Positions 7,333-15,160 are shown, counted from the first letter of the stretch. The stretch: 27,570 nucleotides of DNA from JAIBJP01 sp035639875 (GCA_035639875.1 DASQXE010000054.1:1-27570), one strand, 5' to 3'. The notes: a model not told the origin generated them from the sequence alone. Program-made: numbers and translations.

Positions 7333-7997
7333 AGGCGCGTCCAGCCGACGGCGCACGCGGCCGTCGCCGCCACGATGGGGACGCCCGCAGGGACGAACGG
7401 GATGAGAACCAGCGCGATGAGGCCGCCTCCGAGCGCCGCAGCGAGCGCGGCCCGCGTTCGCACCTGAGGAACGAGCAGGGCGAGAAACAGGGCGGGGAAG
7501 GCCGCGTCGAGGCCGTAGCGTTTCGGATCTCCGAGCGCCTCCCCGATAAGCGCGCCGAGGGCTGTTCCTCCGACCCACGTGCAATACATGACGATCCCCG
7601 CTCCGATCAGGACATGTCGGTCGTACCGGCCGTCGGGGCGGCGGGAAAGGGCCCACGACTCGTCGACGATGAGTTGGGCCTCGACCAACCGCCGGAGCGG
7701 GTTTCCTTCGAACTGATCGGCGACCGTCACGCTGATCGGCGCGTAGCGGGCGTTGAGCAGTGCCGCGGCGGCTGCGGCCGCGGCAACGCTGCCGCCCGTC
7801 CCGAGGATGGAAGCGGCCGCAAACTGCGCCGACCCGGCGAATGTCGTTGCGGACATGACCACGGCGGCAACGCCACCGAAGCCGGAGGCGTGGGCGAGGA
7901 CCGCGAACGACGCTCCGAAGACGCCCCCTGCGATCGCGATGGGGACGATCCGTCGCGCTCCGTCGCGGTAGCGGGTCTCAGTCTGGGACCCAGTCAC
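7329..7997 (-). CDS. azlC: AzlC-family branched-chain amino acid permease/exporter
   Basis: The product is 222 residues if it begins at the GTG at 7997. An in-frame ATG at 8030 would add 11 residues and lengthen the overlap with the upstream glycosylase gene. Family features are RYRDGARR before the first helix, the segment TTFAGSAQFAAASIL, the loop LNARYAPISV and the cytoplasmic DESWAL region. About six to eight membrane helices are expected. It overlaps the glycosylase 3' end by 20 bases and azlD by 4. Neither candidate start has a strong ribosome site, which fits re-initiation after the upstream gene. Confidence 0.9.
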   Translation of the reverse strand: MTGSQTETRYRDGARRIVPIAIAGGVFGASFAVLAHASGFGGVAAVVMSATTFAGSAQFAAASILGTGGSVAAAAAAAALLNARYAPISVTVADQFEGNPLRRLVEAQLIVDESWALSRRPDGRYDRHVLIGAGIVMYCTWVGGTALGALIGEALGDPKRYGLDAAFPALFLALLVPQVRTRAALAAALGGGLIALVLIPFVPAGVPIVAATAACAVGWTRL

Positions 7998-8904
7998 GTG
8001 TGAGGTAGAGCCAGAAGGCGAGGCCGGCATACGGCCCGTAGCGGCGAAAGCGGCGCTCGATTGTCCGGTCGCTCGCCTTCCGTCCGCCGCTCACGGCCGC
8101 GTACTTGGGCCGGGTCCAGGAGTCGAGGATCAAAGGGGAGTAGCGGCCGAGCAGCATCATCATGTGGGCGGCCGCGTACGGCCCCACCCCAGGCAACGCG
8201 AGGAGACGGTCCATCACCTCGCTGTCAGGAAGTTCCGCCCGCGGCAGGCGGGCGAGCTCCTCCAGGTTGATGTCACCGCCCGCCACGGACTCGGCCACGG
8301 ACCGCAGATACGGCCCGCGATAGCCGGCGCGGACGACGTCCGTGTAGAAATCGGCACTGGCGTCGGCCATCGCCGCGGGGGTGGGAAAGGCGCGCCCGAA
8401 CGGGCCGTCGTCAGGTGCGGCGATTGCCGGCTCTCCCAGGTGTTGCACCAGCGCCGCGACCATCCGCACCGTTGCCGACCAGGCGCAGTTCGTCGTGCAA
8501 ATCGTCTTCACGACGTCCTCGAACACGGTCGCGCTGCGGATCATGCGTCCGGCGCCGGCGGCGGCCCAGGAAAGGTCGGGGTCGTCTCGTACGCGCGCGT
8601 AGAAGTCCGAGAGATCCTCGTCGAGCCGGAGGATGTGGCCGACGCGCTCGAGGAGCGCGTTTGCTGTCCCCGGTGCAGGCTCGGGGCCACGGACGCTGAC
8701 CGCCGCCTTGCCGAGCGTCCCTTGCGCGATCACCGCCGTGCGCGGCCGCCCGCGCGGAACGCGCACCGTGACCTCGAGCGTCAGCGCGTCTTCGTCCGTG
8801 CGGTTCGGCGGCAAGTCGGCCACCCCGTGCGAAGCGATCGTGCGCCGGAGAGAGACGGGCTCCCCGCCCGCGCCAACGAGTGGAAGCTCGGCCTCCCAGG
8901 TCAA
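7978..8904 (-). CDS. HhH-GPD superfamily DNA glycosylase (AlkA/3-methyladenine type)
   Basis: The product is 308 residues from a TTG at 8904 that overlaps the cupin stop (TTGA). It has the two-part layout of AlkA-like enzymes: an N-terminal beta domain, then the helical glycosylase domain with KTICTTNCAWSAT near 134-145, the helix-hairpin-helix LPGVGPYAA at 237-245 and a probable catalytic Asp261 in LILDSW. No C-terminal 4Fe-4S cysteine cluster is seen. It should excise damaged bases, alkylated purines being most likely. The start is the least certain part: no in-frame ATG or GTG lies nearby upstream, only TTG. The neighbourhood also holds an alkylguanine methyltransferase about 4 kb away. 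Confidence 0.83.
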   Translation of the reverse strand: MTWEAELPLVGAGGEPVSLRRTIASHGVADLPPNRTDEDALTLEVTVRVPRGRPRTAVIAQGTLGKAAVSVRGPEPAPGTANALLERVGHILRLDEDLSDFYARVRDDPDLSWAAAGAGRMIRSATVFEDVVKTICTTNCAWSATVRMVAALVQHLGEPAIAAPDDGPFGRAFPTPAAMADASADFYTDVVRAGYRGPYLRSVAESVAGGDINLEELARLPRAELPDSEVMDRLLALPGVGPYAAAHMMMLLGRYSPLILDSWTRPKYAAVSGGRKASDRTIERRFRRYGPYAGLAFWLYLTRDWVPD

Positions 8905-9329
8905 CTTGCCGCGGCCGGGTCGTACTTCTGCTCCCAGGGCGAGACGTCGAAGGCCTCGCCGGGAGTGCCGCCGAAGCAGAGCACCATCGTCTTTGCCTCC
9001 CGCGCGACGGCCGAGCGCATCACGTCCGGGTCGGGGACGTACACGAAGGTTCCGGCGGGCGCATCGACCTCTTCGCCCCCGATGGTGAAGACGGCGTGTC
9101 CGCGCGCCACGTAGTAGAGCTCCTCGTGACTCGTCCCGCTCTCGTCCGTCTCGTTGTGCTCGACGATCACGGGCTCGCCGGCCTCCCTCGCCCCAAAGGC
9201 GTTTGTGCCGAAGGCCCTGATGCCGAAGTGGATTCGCAGCGGGTGCCACACCGTGCCGGGGTGCTGACCCTCGTACGTGAGCTCTGGGATCTCGTCGATG
9301 TTGATGACTTCAAAGCCGGACTCGCTCAT
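8901..9329 (-). CDS. Cupin-domain protein
   Basis: A 142-residue protein starts at the ATG at 9329, supported by GGAAGGAGGAG directly upstream. The single cupin shows HEELYYVARGHAVFTIGGEEVDAP style motif 1 and a TFVYVPDP motif 2. A metal site using His and Glu is likely, but no substrate can be named. It lies between the DUF192 lipoprotein gene (45 bases) and the glycosylase (4-base overlap), so it is probably co-transcribed with both. Confidence 0.88.
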   Translation of the reverse strand: MSESGFEVINIDEIPELTYEGQHPGTVWHPLRIHFGIRAFGTNAFGAREAGEPVIVEHNETDESGTSHEELYYVARGHAVFTIGGEEVDAPAGTFVYVPDPDVMRSAVAREAKTMVLCFGGTPGEAFDVSPWEQKYDPAAAS

Positions 9330-9374
9330 CGCTCCTCCTTCCGTCGCCAACGACTATCAACGCCGCGCGGCCGT

Positions 9375-9803
9375 TTAGCGTTCCACGCGGAGGACGTCAC
9401 CCGTGCGCACGCCCCAGCGCTGGAATGCGCCGCGGTTGACCTCCAGTGCGCCGCGGTAGGAGATTCCGGGGTTGTAGACAGGGCACGGCTCGCTGCGGCA
9501 CGGGGTCATGTCGAGGATGCGGCGAATTCGTCCGCCCTCGTCGTAGAAGGCGATGGAGAGCGGAATGAGGGTGTCCTTCATCCAGAACGCGTCGCGCGTG
9601 TTCGTAGGGAACACGAAGACCATGCCGGCATCCGCCGGCATGCTCGTCCGACCCATGAGGCCGCGGGCGCGCTCGGAGCTGTCATCCGCAATTTCCACGT
9701 GTACGACGACGTCTCCGGAGTCGGTCTGGACGACCGCCCTCGGGCCATCGCCGCCTCCGCACGAGGCGAGGGCGAGAAGAGTGACCAGCACGACACGGCG
9801 CAT
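9375..9803 (-). CDS. DUF192-family lipoprotein
   Basis: The product is 142 residues from the ATG at 9803, chosen because it gives a short basic n-region, a hydrophobic stretch and the lipobox LALASC, with Cys at residue 15 to be lipidated. An ATG four codons upstream also exists. The mature part shows the DUF192 pattern: RARGLMGR, GMVFVFP, FWMKDTLIPLSIAF, and a GALEVNRGAF-like C-terminal segment. The fold is known but no biochemical role is established. Its start codon is only two bases from that of the divergent hyuA gene, so the promoters must lie inside each other's coding region or be shared. Confidence 0.88.
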   Translation of the reverse strand: MRRVVLVTLLALASCGGGDGPRAVVQTDSGDVVVHVEIADDSSERARGLMGRTSMPADAGMVFVFPTNTRDAFWMKDTLIPLSIAFYDEGGRIRRILDMTPCRSEPCPVYNPGISYRGALEVNRGAFQRWGVRTGDVLRVER

Positions 9804-9805
9804 CG

Positions 9806-11569
9806 GTGCCAACATCTTCGCCCGTGGCCGTGCTCGGCATCGACGTGGGCGGAACGTTCACCGACGCGGTTCTGCTCGCCGACGGGCGGCTGGTCACGGC
9901 CAAGGTGCCGACGGCCGCGCGCCAGGAAGAGTCCGTCGTCGCCGCGGCGCGCGCGGTCGATTCCGCGGCGCTCGAACGATTCACGCATGGGACGACCGTG
10001 GCCACGAACGCCCTGCTCGAGCACAAAGGTGCCCGTACTGCGTTCGTCGCCACCGCCGGCTTCGAACACCTCCTTCACCTCCGCCGGCAAACGCGAGCTC
10101 ACCTCTACAGGCTCTGTACGGATCATCCAGAGCCGCTCGTCCCACTCGAGCGCTGCTACGGAGTCGCCGAGCGCGTCGGCCCCGGCGGCGTCCTCGAGGA
10201 GCTCGACCTCGAGTCGCTGCCCGAGGTCGACGCGGAGGCGGTGGCCGTTTGCCTGCTCTTCTCCTTCCGCGACCCGACGCATGAACGGCGCGTCGCCGAG
10301 GAGCTGCGCCGTCGTCTTCCCGACGCGCACGTCGTCGCGTCGCACGAGGTCTCGCCCGAGTTTCGCGAGTACGAGCGCGCGTCGACGACCGCCGTGGACG
10401 CGTACCTCGGTCCCGTCGTCTCGCGCTACCTTCGCGCGCTCGCGGAGGCGTGCGCCGACGCCGGACTCCCTGAGCCACTGGTCATGCGCTCCTCCGGCGG
10501 GGTCGCCACGCTCGACGAGGCGGCGGCGCATCCTGCGTGGGCGCTCGTATCCGGGCCGGCCGCAGGAGCCGTGGGTGCGGCGCTGATCGCGGAGCGGGCC
10601 GGCCTCGAGCGCTCGATTTCGTTCGACATGGGCGGAACGTCGACCGATGTCTCGCTCGTTGCGGGGGGCGCCGCCGAGCGGTCCGGCGAGCGCGAAGTCG
10701 CGGGGTTGCCGCTGCGGCTTCCGACCGTCGATCTGCACACCGTCGGCGCCGGCGGCGGATCCATCGTCTGGCGGGACGCGGGCGGAGCGCTGCGCGTCGG
10801 GCCCGAGAGCGCCGGGGCTGACCCGGGCCCGGCATGCTATGGGTGGGGCGGAACTCGTCCCACCGTCACCGACGCGAACCTCCTGCTCGGCCGGCTCCCG
10901 GATCGGCTCGCGGGCGGGATCGAGCTCGACCGCGCCGCTGCCGAGCAGGCACTCGACGGCATCGATCCGGCTGCGGTCGTGGAAGTCGTAGACGCGGAAA
11001 TGCTCCGCGCCTTGCGGGTCATCTCGGTGGAACGCGGGCACGACCCGCGTGACTTCGGCCTGGTCGCGTTCGGCGGGGCCGGACCCTTGCACGCGTGCGC
11101 GCTCGCCGACGAGCTTGGGATCGAGACGGTCCTCGTGCCCGCGGCGGCCGGAGTTCTCTCCGCGCTCGGCCTCGCCGCGAGCGACGAGCGGCGCGACTCG
11201 GTGGTCTCGTACGTACGGCCGCTGGTCGAAGTCGACGCGGCCGCGGTCGCTGGCGACGGCGAAGCCGATCTGCGCTACCGCGGGCAGTCGTTCGAGCTGA
11301 CGGTTCCGCTCGGAGGCGACCTCGCCGAGAGCTTTCACCGTGCGCACGAGGAGCGTTACGGCTACGCCGACCGTTCGCGGGAGGTGGAGCTCGTCGCCGT
11401 GCGGACGGCGGACGTGCGCCCCGGGCCGGAGGTCGAGCTCCCCGCAGCGGAGCCGCTGGACGTCACCGGGCCTGCGGTGGTGGAGCTGGAGGGCGCGACA
11501 TGCTGGCTGCCCCCAGGGTGGGTGGGGGGTAGGGATGGGGATAGCACCCTGATCCTCACGAAAGCGTGA
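9806..11569 (+). CDS. hyuA: Hydantoinase/oxoprolinase family subunit A
   Basis: The product is 587 residues from the GTG at 9806; GTG codons at 9824 and 9830 are alternatives. It has an actin-like ATPase fold: phosphate-1 motif GIDVGGTFTD near residues 11-20, then GTTVATNAL, a second glycine-rich motif FDMGGTSTD near 272-280, and GPESAGADPGPACYG near 331-345. Members hydrolyse N-methylhydantoins, 5-oxoproline or carboxylate related ketones with ATP, together with subunit B. At 587 residues it is shorter than the usual 650-700. Near its 3' end the codons turn G-rich (see the G-quadruplex entry). Substrate is unassigned. Confidence 0.93.
   Translation: MPTSSPVAVLGIDVGGTFTDAVLLADGRLVTAKVPTAARQEESVVAAARAVDSAALERFTHGTTVATNALLEHKGARTAFVATAGFEHLLHLRRQTRAHLYRLCTDHPEPLVPLERCYGVAERVGPGGVLEELDLESLPEVDAEAVAVCLLFSFRDPTHERRVAEELRRRLPDAHVVASHEVSPEFREYERASTTAVDAYLGPVVSRYLRALAEACADAGLPEPLVMRSSGGVATLDEAAAHPAWALVSGPAAGAVGAALIAERAGLERSISFDMGGTSTDVSLVAGGAAERSGEREVAGLPLRLPTVDLHTVGAGGGSIVWRDAGGALRVGPESAGADPGPACYGWGGTRPTVTDANLLLGRLPDRLAGGIELDRAAAEQALDGIDPAAVVEVVDAEMLRALRVISVERGHDPRDFGLVAFGGAGPLHACALADELGIETVLVPAAAGVLSALGLAASDERRDSVVSYVRPLVEVDAAAVAGDGEADLRYRGQSFELTVPLGGDLAESFHRAHEERYGYADRSREVELVAVRTADVRPGPEVELPAAEPLDVTGPAVVELEGATCWLPPGWVGGRDGDSTLILTKA
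11516..11540 (+). other. G-quadruplex-forming G-tract at the hyuA 3' end
   Basis: Five runs of three or more G (11516-11518, 11520-11522, 11524-11529, 11532-11534, 11537-11540) are separated by loops of only one or two bases on the coding strand. This meets the strict G-quadruplex pattern and would form in the mRNA as well as the DNA. The block uses codons (AGG, GGG, GGT, GAT) that contrast with the C/G-ending bias around it. It ends 25 bases before the hyuB start, so it could affect coupling of hyuA to hyuB. Confidence 0.75.
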
Positions 11570-13044
11570 ATATCGAGCTCCAAGTCGTCGGCAGCGCGCT
11601 CCGCGCCGTGTGCGAGGAGATGGGCGCCGCTCTCGTCCGCGCCGCCTTCTCAGCCAACATCAAGGAGCGCCGCGATTGTTCCGCCGCGCTCTTCGCCCCG
11701 GATGGGCGCATGATCGCCCAGGCCGAGCACATCCCGGTGCACCTCGGGGCGATGCCCGAGGCGGTCGAAGCCGTCCGCGCCCTCGATCCCGGCCCCGAGG
11801 ACGTGTTCATTCTCAACGACCCGTACGCGGGCGGCGTACACCTCCCCGACATCACGCTCGTCACGCGGACGGCGCTCGGCTTTGCCGTCACGCGCGCGCA
11901 CCATGCGGACGTGGGCGGGAAAGAGCCCGGGAGCCTTCCGGCAGACTCGTCGACGCTCGCCGAAGAGGGCGTGGTCATCCCGCCGACGCGCCTCGACGAC
12001 GAGGTCCTGGCGGGCCTGATCGCGAAGATGCGCAACCCCGACGAGCGGCGAGGTGACCTCCGCGCGCAGCTCGCGGCGCATCGCCTCGCAGCCGAACGCC
12101 TCGACGAGCTCTGCGAACGGCGCGGTCGGGACACAGTCGCCGCCGCGATGGACGAGCTCTACGCCTACTCCGAGCGCCGCGTGCGTGCGGCCTTGGCCAC
12201 CGTTCCCGACGGCCGGTACGAAGCTGCCGACGTTCTGGAGGCGAGAGAACAGGAGCTCGAGATCCGGGTCGCCGTCACGATCGCCGCCGACGAGATCGGC
12301 GTCGATTTCGCGGGCACCGCGCCGCAGCACCAAGGGAACCTCAACTGCCCGCTGGCCGTGACCCGCTCCGCCACGTACTTCGTCGTTCGCTGCCTCACCG
12401 ACCCGGACGTGCCCGCTTCCGGCGGCGCCTTCGCACCCGTCACCGTCACCGCGCCGGAGGGCTCCCTCGTAAACGCGCGTCCGCCTGCCGCGGTCGCCGC
12501 CGGAAACACCGAGACCTCGTGCCGGATTGCCGACGTTTTGTTCGCCGCCTTCGCGCAGGCGACAGAGGTGCCTGCGCAGGGACAGGGGACGATGAACAAC
12601 GTCACGCTCGGAAACGCGGGGTTCACGTACTACGAGACGATCGGCGGCGGGCAGGGCGCCTGCCCCGACGCCGACGGCCCGTCGGCCGTCCACGTGACGA
12701 TGTCGAACACGCTGAACACGCCGGTCGAGGCGCTGGAGCTCGCGTATCCGCTCCGAGTCCGCCGCTACGGGCTGCGCCGTGGATCGGGCGGCGAAGGAGC
12801 GCACCGCGGCGGAGCCGGCGTCGTCCGCGAGCTCGAGGCGCTCGAGCCTTGCCGTTTCTCACTCATCACGGAGCGCCGCCGCCGCGCTCCGCAAGGGGTC
12901 GCCGGAGGCGAACCGGGCGCCCGCGGACGCAACCTCCTGAACGGCGAAGAGATCCCCGCCAAGGTCACGGGCGACCTGGCGGCCGGCGACGTGCTCACGA
13001 TCGAGACCCCCGGCGGCGGCGGCTACGGGCACCCCTTGGCCTAG
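11566..13044 (+). CDS. hyuB: Hydantoinase/oxoprolinase family subunit B
   Basis: The product is 492 residues from a GTG at 11566 overlapping the hyuA stop (GTGA). It shows the subunit B hallmarks: an N-terminal VRAAFSANIKERRDCSAALF, PVHLGAMPEAV, FILNDPYAGGVHLPDIT, RAHHADVGGKEPGS, and a glycine-rich C-terminal region ending GGGGYGHP. Together with HyuA it would form the ATP-dependent hydrolase or carboxylase. Its stop shares the tetranucleotide CTAG with the stop of the convergent ogt gene. The family is firm; the substrate is not known. Confidence 0.95.
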   Translation: MNIELQVVGSALRAVCEEMGAALVRAAFSANIKERRDCSAALFAPDGRMIAQAEHIPVHLGAMPEAVEAVRALDPGPEDVFILNDPYAGGVHLPDITLVTRTALGFAVTRAHHADVGGKEPGSLPADSSTLAEEGVVIPPTRLDDEVLAGLIAKMRNPDERRGDLRAQLAAHRLAAERLDELCERRGRDTVAAAMDELYAYSERRVRAALATVPDGRYEAADVLEAREQELEIRVAVTIAADEIGVDFAGTAPQHQGNLNCPLAVTRSATYFVVRCLTDPDVPASGGAFAPVTVTAPEGSLVNARPPAAVAAGNTETSCRIADVLFAAFAQATEVPAQGQGTMNNVTLGNAGFTYYETIGGGQGACPDADGPSAVHVTMSNTLNTPVEALELAYPLRVRRYGLRRGSGGEGAHRGGAGVVRELEALEPCRFSLITERRRRAPQGVAGGEPGARGRNLLNGEEIPAKVTGDLAAGDVLTIETPGGGGYGHPLA

Positions 13045-13604
13045 CCGAGCAGGGCGCCCTCGAGCGCGAGCAGTTTCTCCTTGCGCTCGAGCCCGCCCGC
13101 GTAGCCGACCAGGCTTCCGCTCGCCCCGACGACCCGGTGGCAGGGAACGACGATCGGAACAGGGTTGCGGTTGAGCGCGCCGCCGACGGCGCGGGCGGCG
13201 CGCGGCCGCCCGATCCGGGCGGCGAGCCCGCCGTACGTGTCGGTTCGACCGTACGGAACACCCTGCAGCTCGGTGAGCACGAGGCGCTGAAAGCCGGGGA
13301 GGGACTCGAGGTCCACGGCGACGTCGAATTCGCGACGCTTGGCGTCGAAGTACTCGTCCAGCTCCCGCCGTACCTCGGTCAGGGGGTCCGGCGAACGAAG
13401 GACGCGGACCCCGTGGGCTCGCGCGAGACGCTCGAGCTCGAGGTCGGGATCGGGATCGAACGAGACGCGACACACGCCCCGGTCGGTCGCGGCGAGCAGG
13501 AGCTGCCCGACCGGCGAGTCGGTGAAGTCGTAGGCCACGTCGAGTGCTCCTTCGGCGGCCGCGCGTGCGCGAAAGACGCGATCGAGCTCGGTCGGAACGG
13601 TCAT
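13041..13604 (-). CDS. ogt: Methylated-DNA--protein-cysteine methyltransferase
   Basis: The product is 187 residues. It carries the acceptor cysteine in PCHRV at residue 155, preceded by the helix-turn-helix segment TYGGLAARIGRPRAARAVGGALNRNP and followed by GYAGGLERKEKLLALE. The N-terminal domain is about 100 residues. It transfers alkyl groups from O6-alkylguanine (and O4-alkylthymine) to itself irreversibly. No Ada-type zinc or AraC domain is attached. The ATG at 13604 has an AAGGAGG site inside the upstream sigma gene and overlaps its stop as ATGA, so the two are translated together. Confidence 0.95.
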   Translation of the reverse strand: MTVPTELDRVFRARAAAEGALDVAYDFTDSPVGQLLLAATDRGVCRVSFDPDPDLELERLARAHGVRVLRSPDPLTEVRRELDEYFDAKRREFDVAVDLESLPGFQRLVLTELQGVPYGRTDTYGGLAARIGRPRAARAVGGALNRNPVPIVVPCHRVVGASGSLVGYAGGLERKEKLLALEGALLG

Positions 13605-14062
13605 GTGATCCTCCTTCTCAGCCTGCGCACGCCCGACGAGGTGGCCTGACGGGCAGCCTCCTCGCTCGAGCCGAGCGCGGCGGCGATATCGGTATAGGGC
13701 AGGTCGTAGCCGTAGCGGAGCACGACGGCGGCTCGCTCCCTCGCGGGGAGCTCGCCGGCCAGATGCTCGAGCTCGGAAAAGGCGGGACGCGGATCCTCTG
13801 CGGCAAGCTCAGGGATGGTTCCGGCCGGCGCGTGCCGGCGGCGCTCGTCGACGGCGACGCGCGTTGCGATCGTGTACGCCCACGCGCGGAGATGCCGCGC
13901 GTGCTTCAGGCGCGGATAGGCGCGCAACGCGCGCAGGAACGTCTCCTGGAACGCGTCCTCCGCCGCCTCGCGGCCGAGCAGCCGCACGAGGTAGCGCCAG
14001 ATCTCATCGCGCGTTTCGGAGTAGAAACGCTCGAACGGGGGGATCGCCACGGCTTCCATCAT
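13601..14062 (-). CDS. ECF-like RNA polymerase sigma-70 factor
   Basis: The product is 153 residues from ATG at 14062 (a second ATG follows directly). Region 2 covers about 12-75: YSETRDEIWRYLVRLLG, then EDAFQETFLRALRAYP and HLRAWAYTIATRVAVDERRR. Region 4 covers about 100-150 with the helix-turn-helix PYTDIAAALGSSEEAARQ. There is no recognisable region 3 or long extra C-terminal domain, and no anti-sigma gene nearby. It is coupled by ATGA overlap to ogt. This may place it over DNA alkylation repair, but that is inferred from position only. Divergent from the PfkB gene, with 44 bases between starts. Confidence 0.92.
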   Translation of the reverse strand: MMEAVAIPPFERFYSETRDEIWRYLVRLLGREAAEDAFQETFLRALRAYPRLKHARHLRAWAYTIATRVAVDERRRHAPAGTIPELAAEDPRPAFSELEHLAGELPARERAAVVLRYGYDLPYTDIAAALGSSEEAARQATSSGVRRLRRRIT

Positions 14063-14106
14063 CCGTTCTAACGCGCTAGGCCGTCGAAGTGTGAGACTGC
14101 GCGACG

Positions 14107-14913
14107 ATGAACGTCGCGGTCATCGGCCACGTCGAGTGGATCGAATTCGTGCGCGTCGAGCACGTGCCCGCGCAGGGCGAGATCGTGCATGCGATCGAAA
14201 CCTGGGCGGAAGCAGCGGGCGGAGGCGCTGTCGCAGCCGTCCAGCTCGCCCGCCTGGCCGGCGCGAGCACGCTCTTCACGGCCGTGGGCGACGACGAGCT
14301 CGGCAAACGCGTGGAGCCCGCGCTCGCGGAGTACGGAGTGCGCGTCCACGCCGCGGTCCGCCCGGAGTCGCAGCGGCGCGGGTTCACGTTCGTGGACGCG
14401 AGCGGCGAGCGGACCATCACGGTCATCGGCGAGCGGCTGGGCCCGCGCCGCTCGGACGACCTTCCCTGGGACGCACTGGTCTCGATGGACGCCGTTTACT
14501 TCGTGAGCGGGGACCCGGCTGCAGTGCGCGCGGCGAGGAAGGCGAAGGTGCTCGTCGCCACCGCCCGTTCGCTGGCCGCCCTCCAGGAGGCGCGTGTCGA
14601 GCTGGACGCGCTCGTGCGGAGCAGGAACGACGTGGGGGAGACGTACAAGCCGGGCGATCTCGATCCGCCGCCCCGGATCGACGTCGCCACAGTTGGGCAG
14701 CTCGGCGGCAGGTTCACCGTCGAAGGCGGCCCGAGCCACTACCAGGCCGCCGCCGTCCCCGGGCCGCTGCAGGACACGTACGGCGCCGGGGACAGCTTCG
14801 CGGCTGGTCTCACCTACGGGCTCGGCGAAGGTCTAGCGGTCGACGAGGCCATTCGGCTGGCCGCGCGCACGGGCGCCGCTGCTCTCGCCCGCCGCGGCGC
14901 CCACGGCGTGTAG
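14107..14913 (+). CDS. PfkB-family carbohydrate/nucleoside kinase
   Basis: The product is 268 residues from ATG at 14107. The ribokinase fold is evident: an N-terminal strand VAVIGHVEWI, AGGGAVAAVQLARLAG (in place of the usual GGKGAN motif 1), VGDDELGKR, and the anion-hole/catalytic motif DTYGAGDSFAAGL with the base Asp. It phosphorylates a sugar or nucleoside with ATP; the substrate is not predictable. It is shorter than typical 300-330-residue members. Its start has only a weak ribosome site. The stop is 18 bases from the stop of the convergent small acidic gene. Confidence 0.88.
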   Translation: MNVAVIGHVEWIEFVRVEHVPAQGEIVHAIETWAEAAGGGAVAAVQLARLAGASTLFTAVGDDELGKRVEPALAEYGVRVHAAVRPESQRRGFTFVDASGERTITVIGERLGPRRSDDLPWDALVSMDAVYFVSGDPAAVRAARKAKVLVATARSLAALQEARVELDALVRSRNDVGETYKPGDLDPPPRIDVATVGQLGGRFTVEGGPSHYQAAAVPGPLQDTYGAGDSFAAGLTYGLGEGLAVDEAIRLAARTGAAALARRGAHGV

Positions 14914-14931
14914 CACGTCCCGCCTGCGGAG

Positions 14932-15087
14932 CTAGCGCTCCCTCAGGCGATCGAGGATGTAGCCCGCGTACCAGGCGGGCCAGTCCTCGTCGCGCTGCCC
15001 TAGCTCGCGCTCGTACTCGGCATGCGCACGCTCTGCCTCCCGAAGCAGCTCGGCGACGTCTTCCTGCGTCAGCTCGGAGGTGTCCAT
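14932..15087 (-). CDS. Small acidic protein with a DWPAWYAGYI motif, function unknown
   Basis: A 51-residue protein begins at the ATG at 15087 behind AAAGGAG at 8-base spacing. It is mostly charged helix (Glu, Asp, Arg) with a tryptophan/tyrosine motif DWPAWYAGYI near residues 37-46. I recall the motif from small actinobacterial proteins and domain tails but can name no family. An upstream ATG at 15123 would add 12 residues that overlap the dcw promoter region and has poorer support. It is divergent from mraZ, so it may share the regulatory interval 15088-15179. Confidence 0.66.
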   Translation of the reverse strand: MDTSELTQEDVAELLREAERAHAEYERELGQRDEDWPAWYAGYILDRLRER

Positions 15088-15116
15088 CCGGTGTCTCCTT
15101 TCGTGGGCCTCAGGGG

Positions 15117-15145
15117 TTGCCAAGTGGGAGAGAGTGGTTTACAGT
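15117..15145 (+). promoter_or_regulatory. Candidate promoter of the dcw cluster (PmraZ)
   Basis: TTGCCA (15117-15122) and TACAGT (15140-15145) are exactly 17 bases apart, with predicted start near 15152. Both hexamers overlap or touch the MraZ boxes, so binding of MraZ would block polymerase. Pattern match only, but the arrangement is the one expected of an autorepressed mraZ promoter. Confidence 0.55.
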
Positions 15146-15160
15146 GGGGCAAAGTGGAAG
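15121..15160 (+). promoter_or_regulatory. MraZ-box array: four direct repeats at 10-bp period
   Basis: GTGG occurs at 15124, 15134, 15144 and 15154, each preceded by A, giving four 10-base units of consensus NNAGTGGNNN. This is the layout of MraZ-binding sites (TGGG-type or AAAGTG-type repeats at helical-turn spacing) known in other bacteria. They overlap the -10 region and the start site and lie 20-56 bases upstream of the mraZ ATG. Confidence 0.85.

Noticed and set aside
9578..11347. Long minus-strand open frame (589 codons) antisense to hyuA
   Set aside because: Arg/Gly/Asp-rich with no family motifs; it is the usual shadow frame of a GC-rich gene, and the plus strand has a clear conserved product.
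13041..13044. Shared CTAG stop of hyuB and ogt as a regulatory site
   Set aside because: Palindromic TAG stops of convergent genes coincide easily; no further structure.
14928..14941. Small hairpin GGAGC/GCTCC between the pfkB and small acidic genes as a terminator
   Set aside because: Stem of only 5 bp, no T-run, and it overlaps a stop codon.
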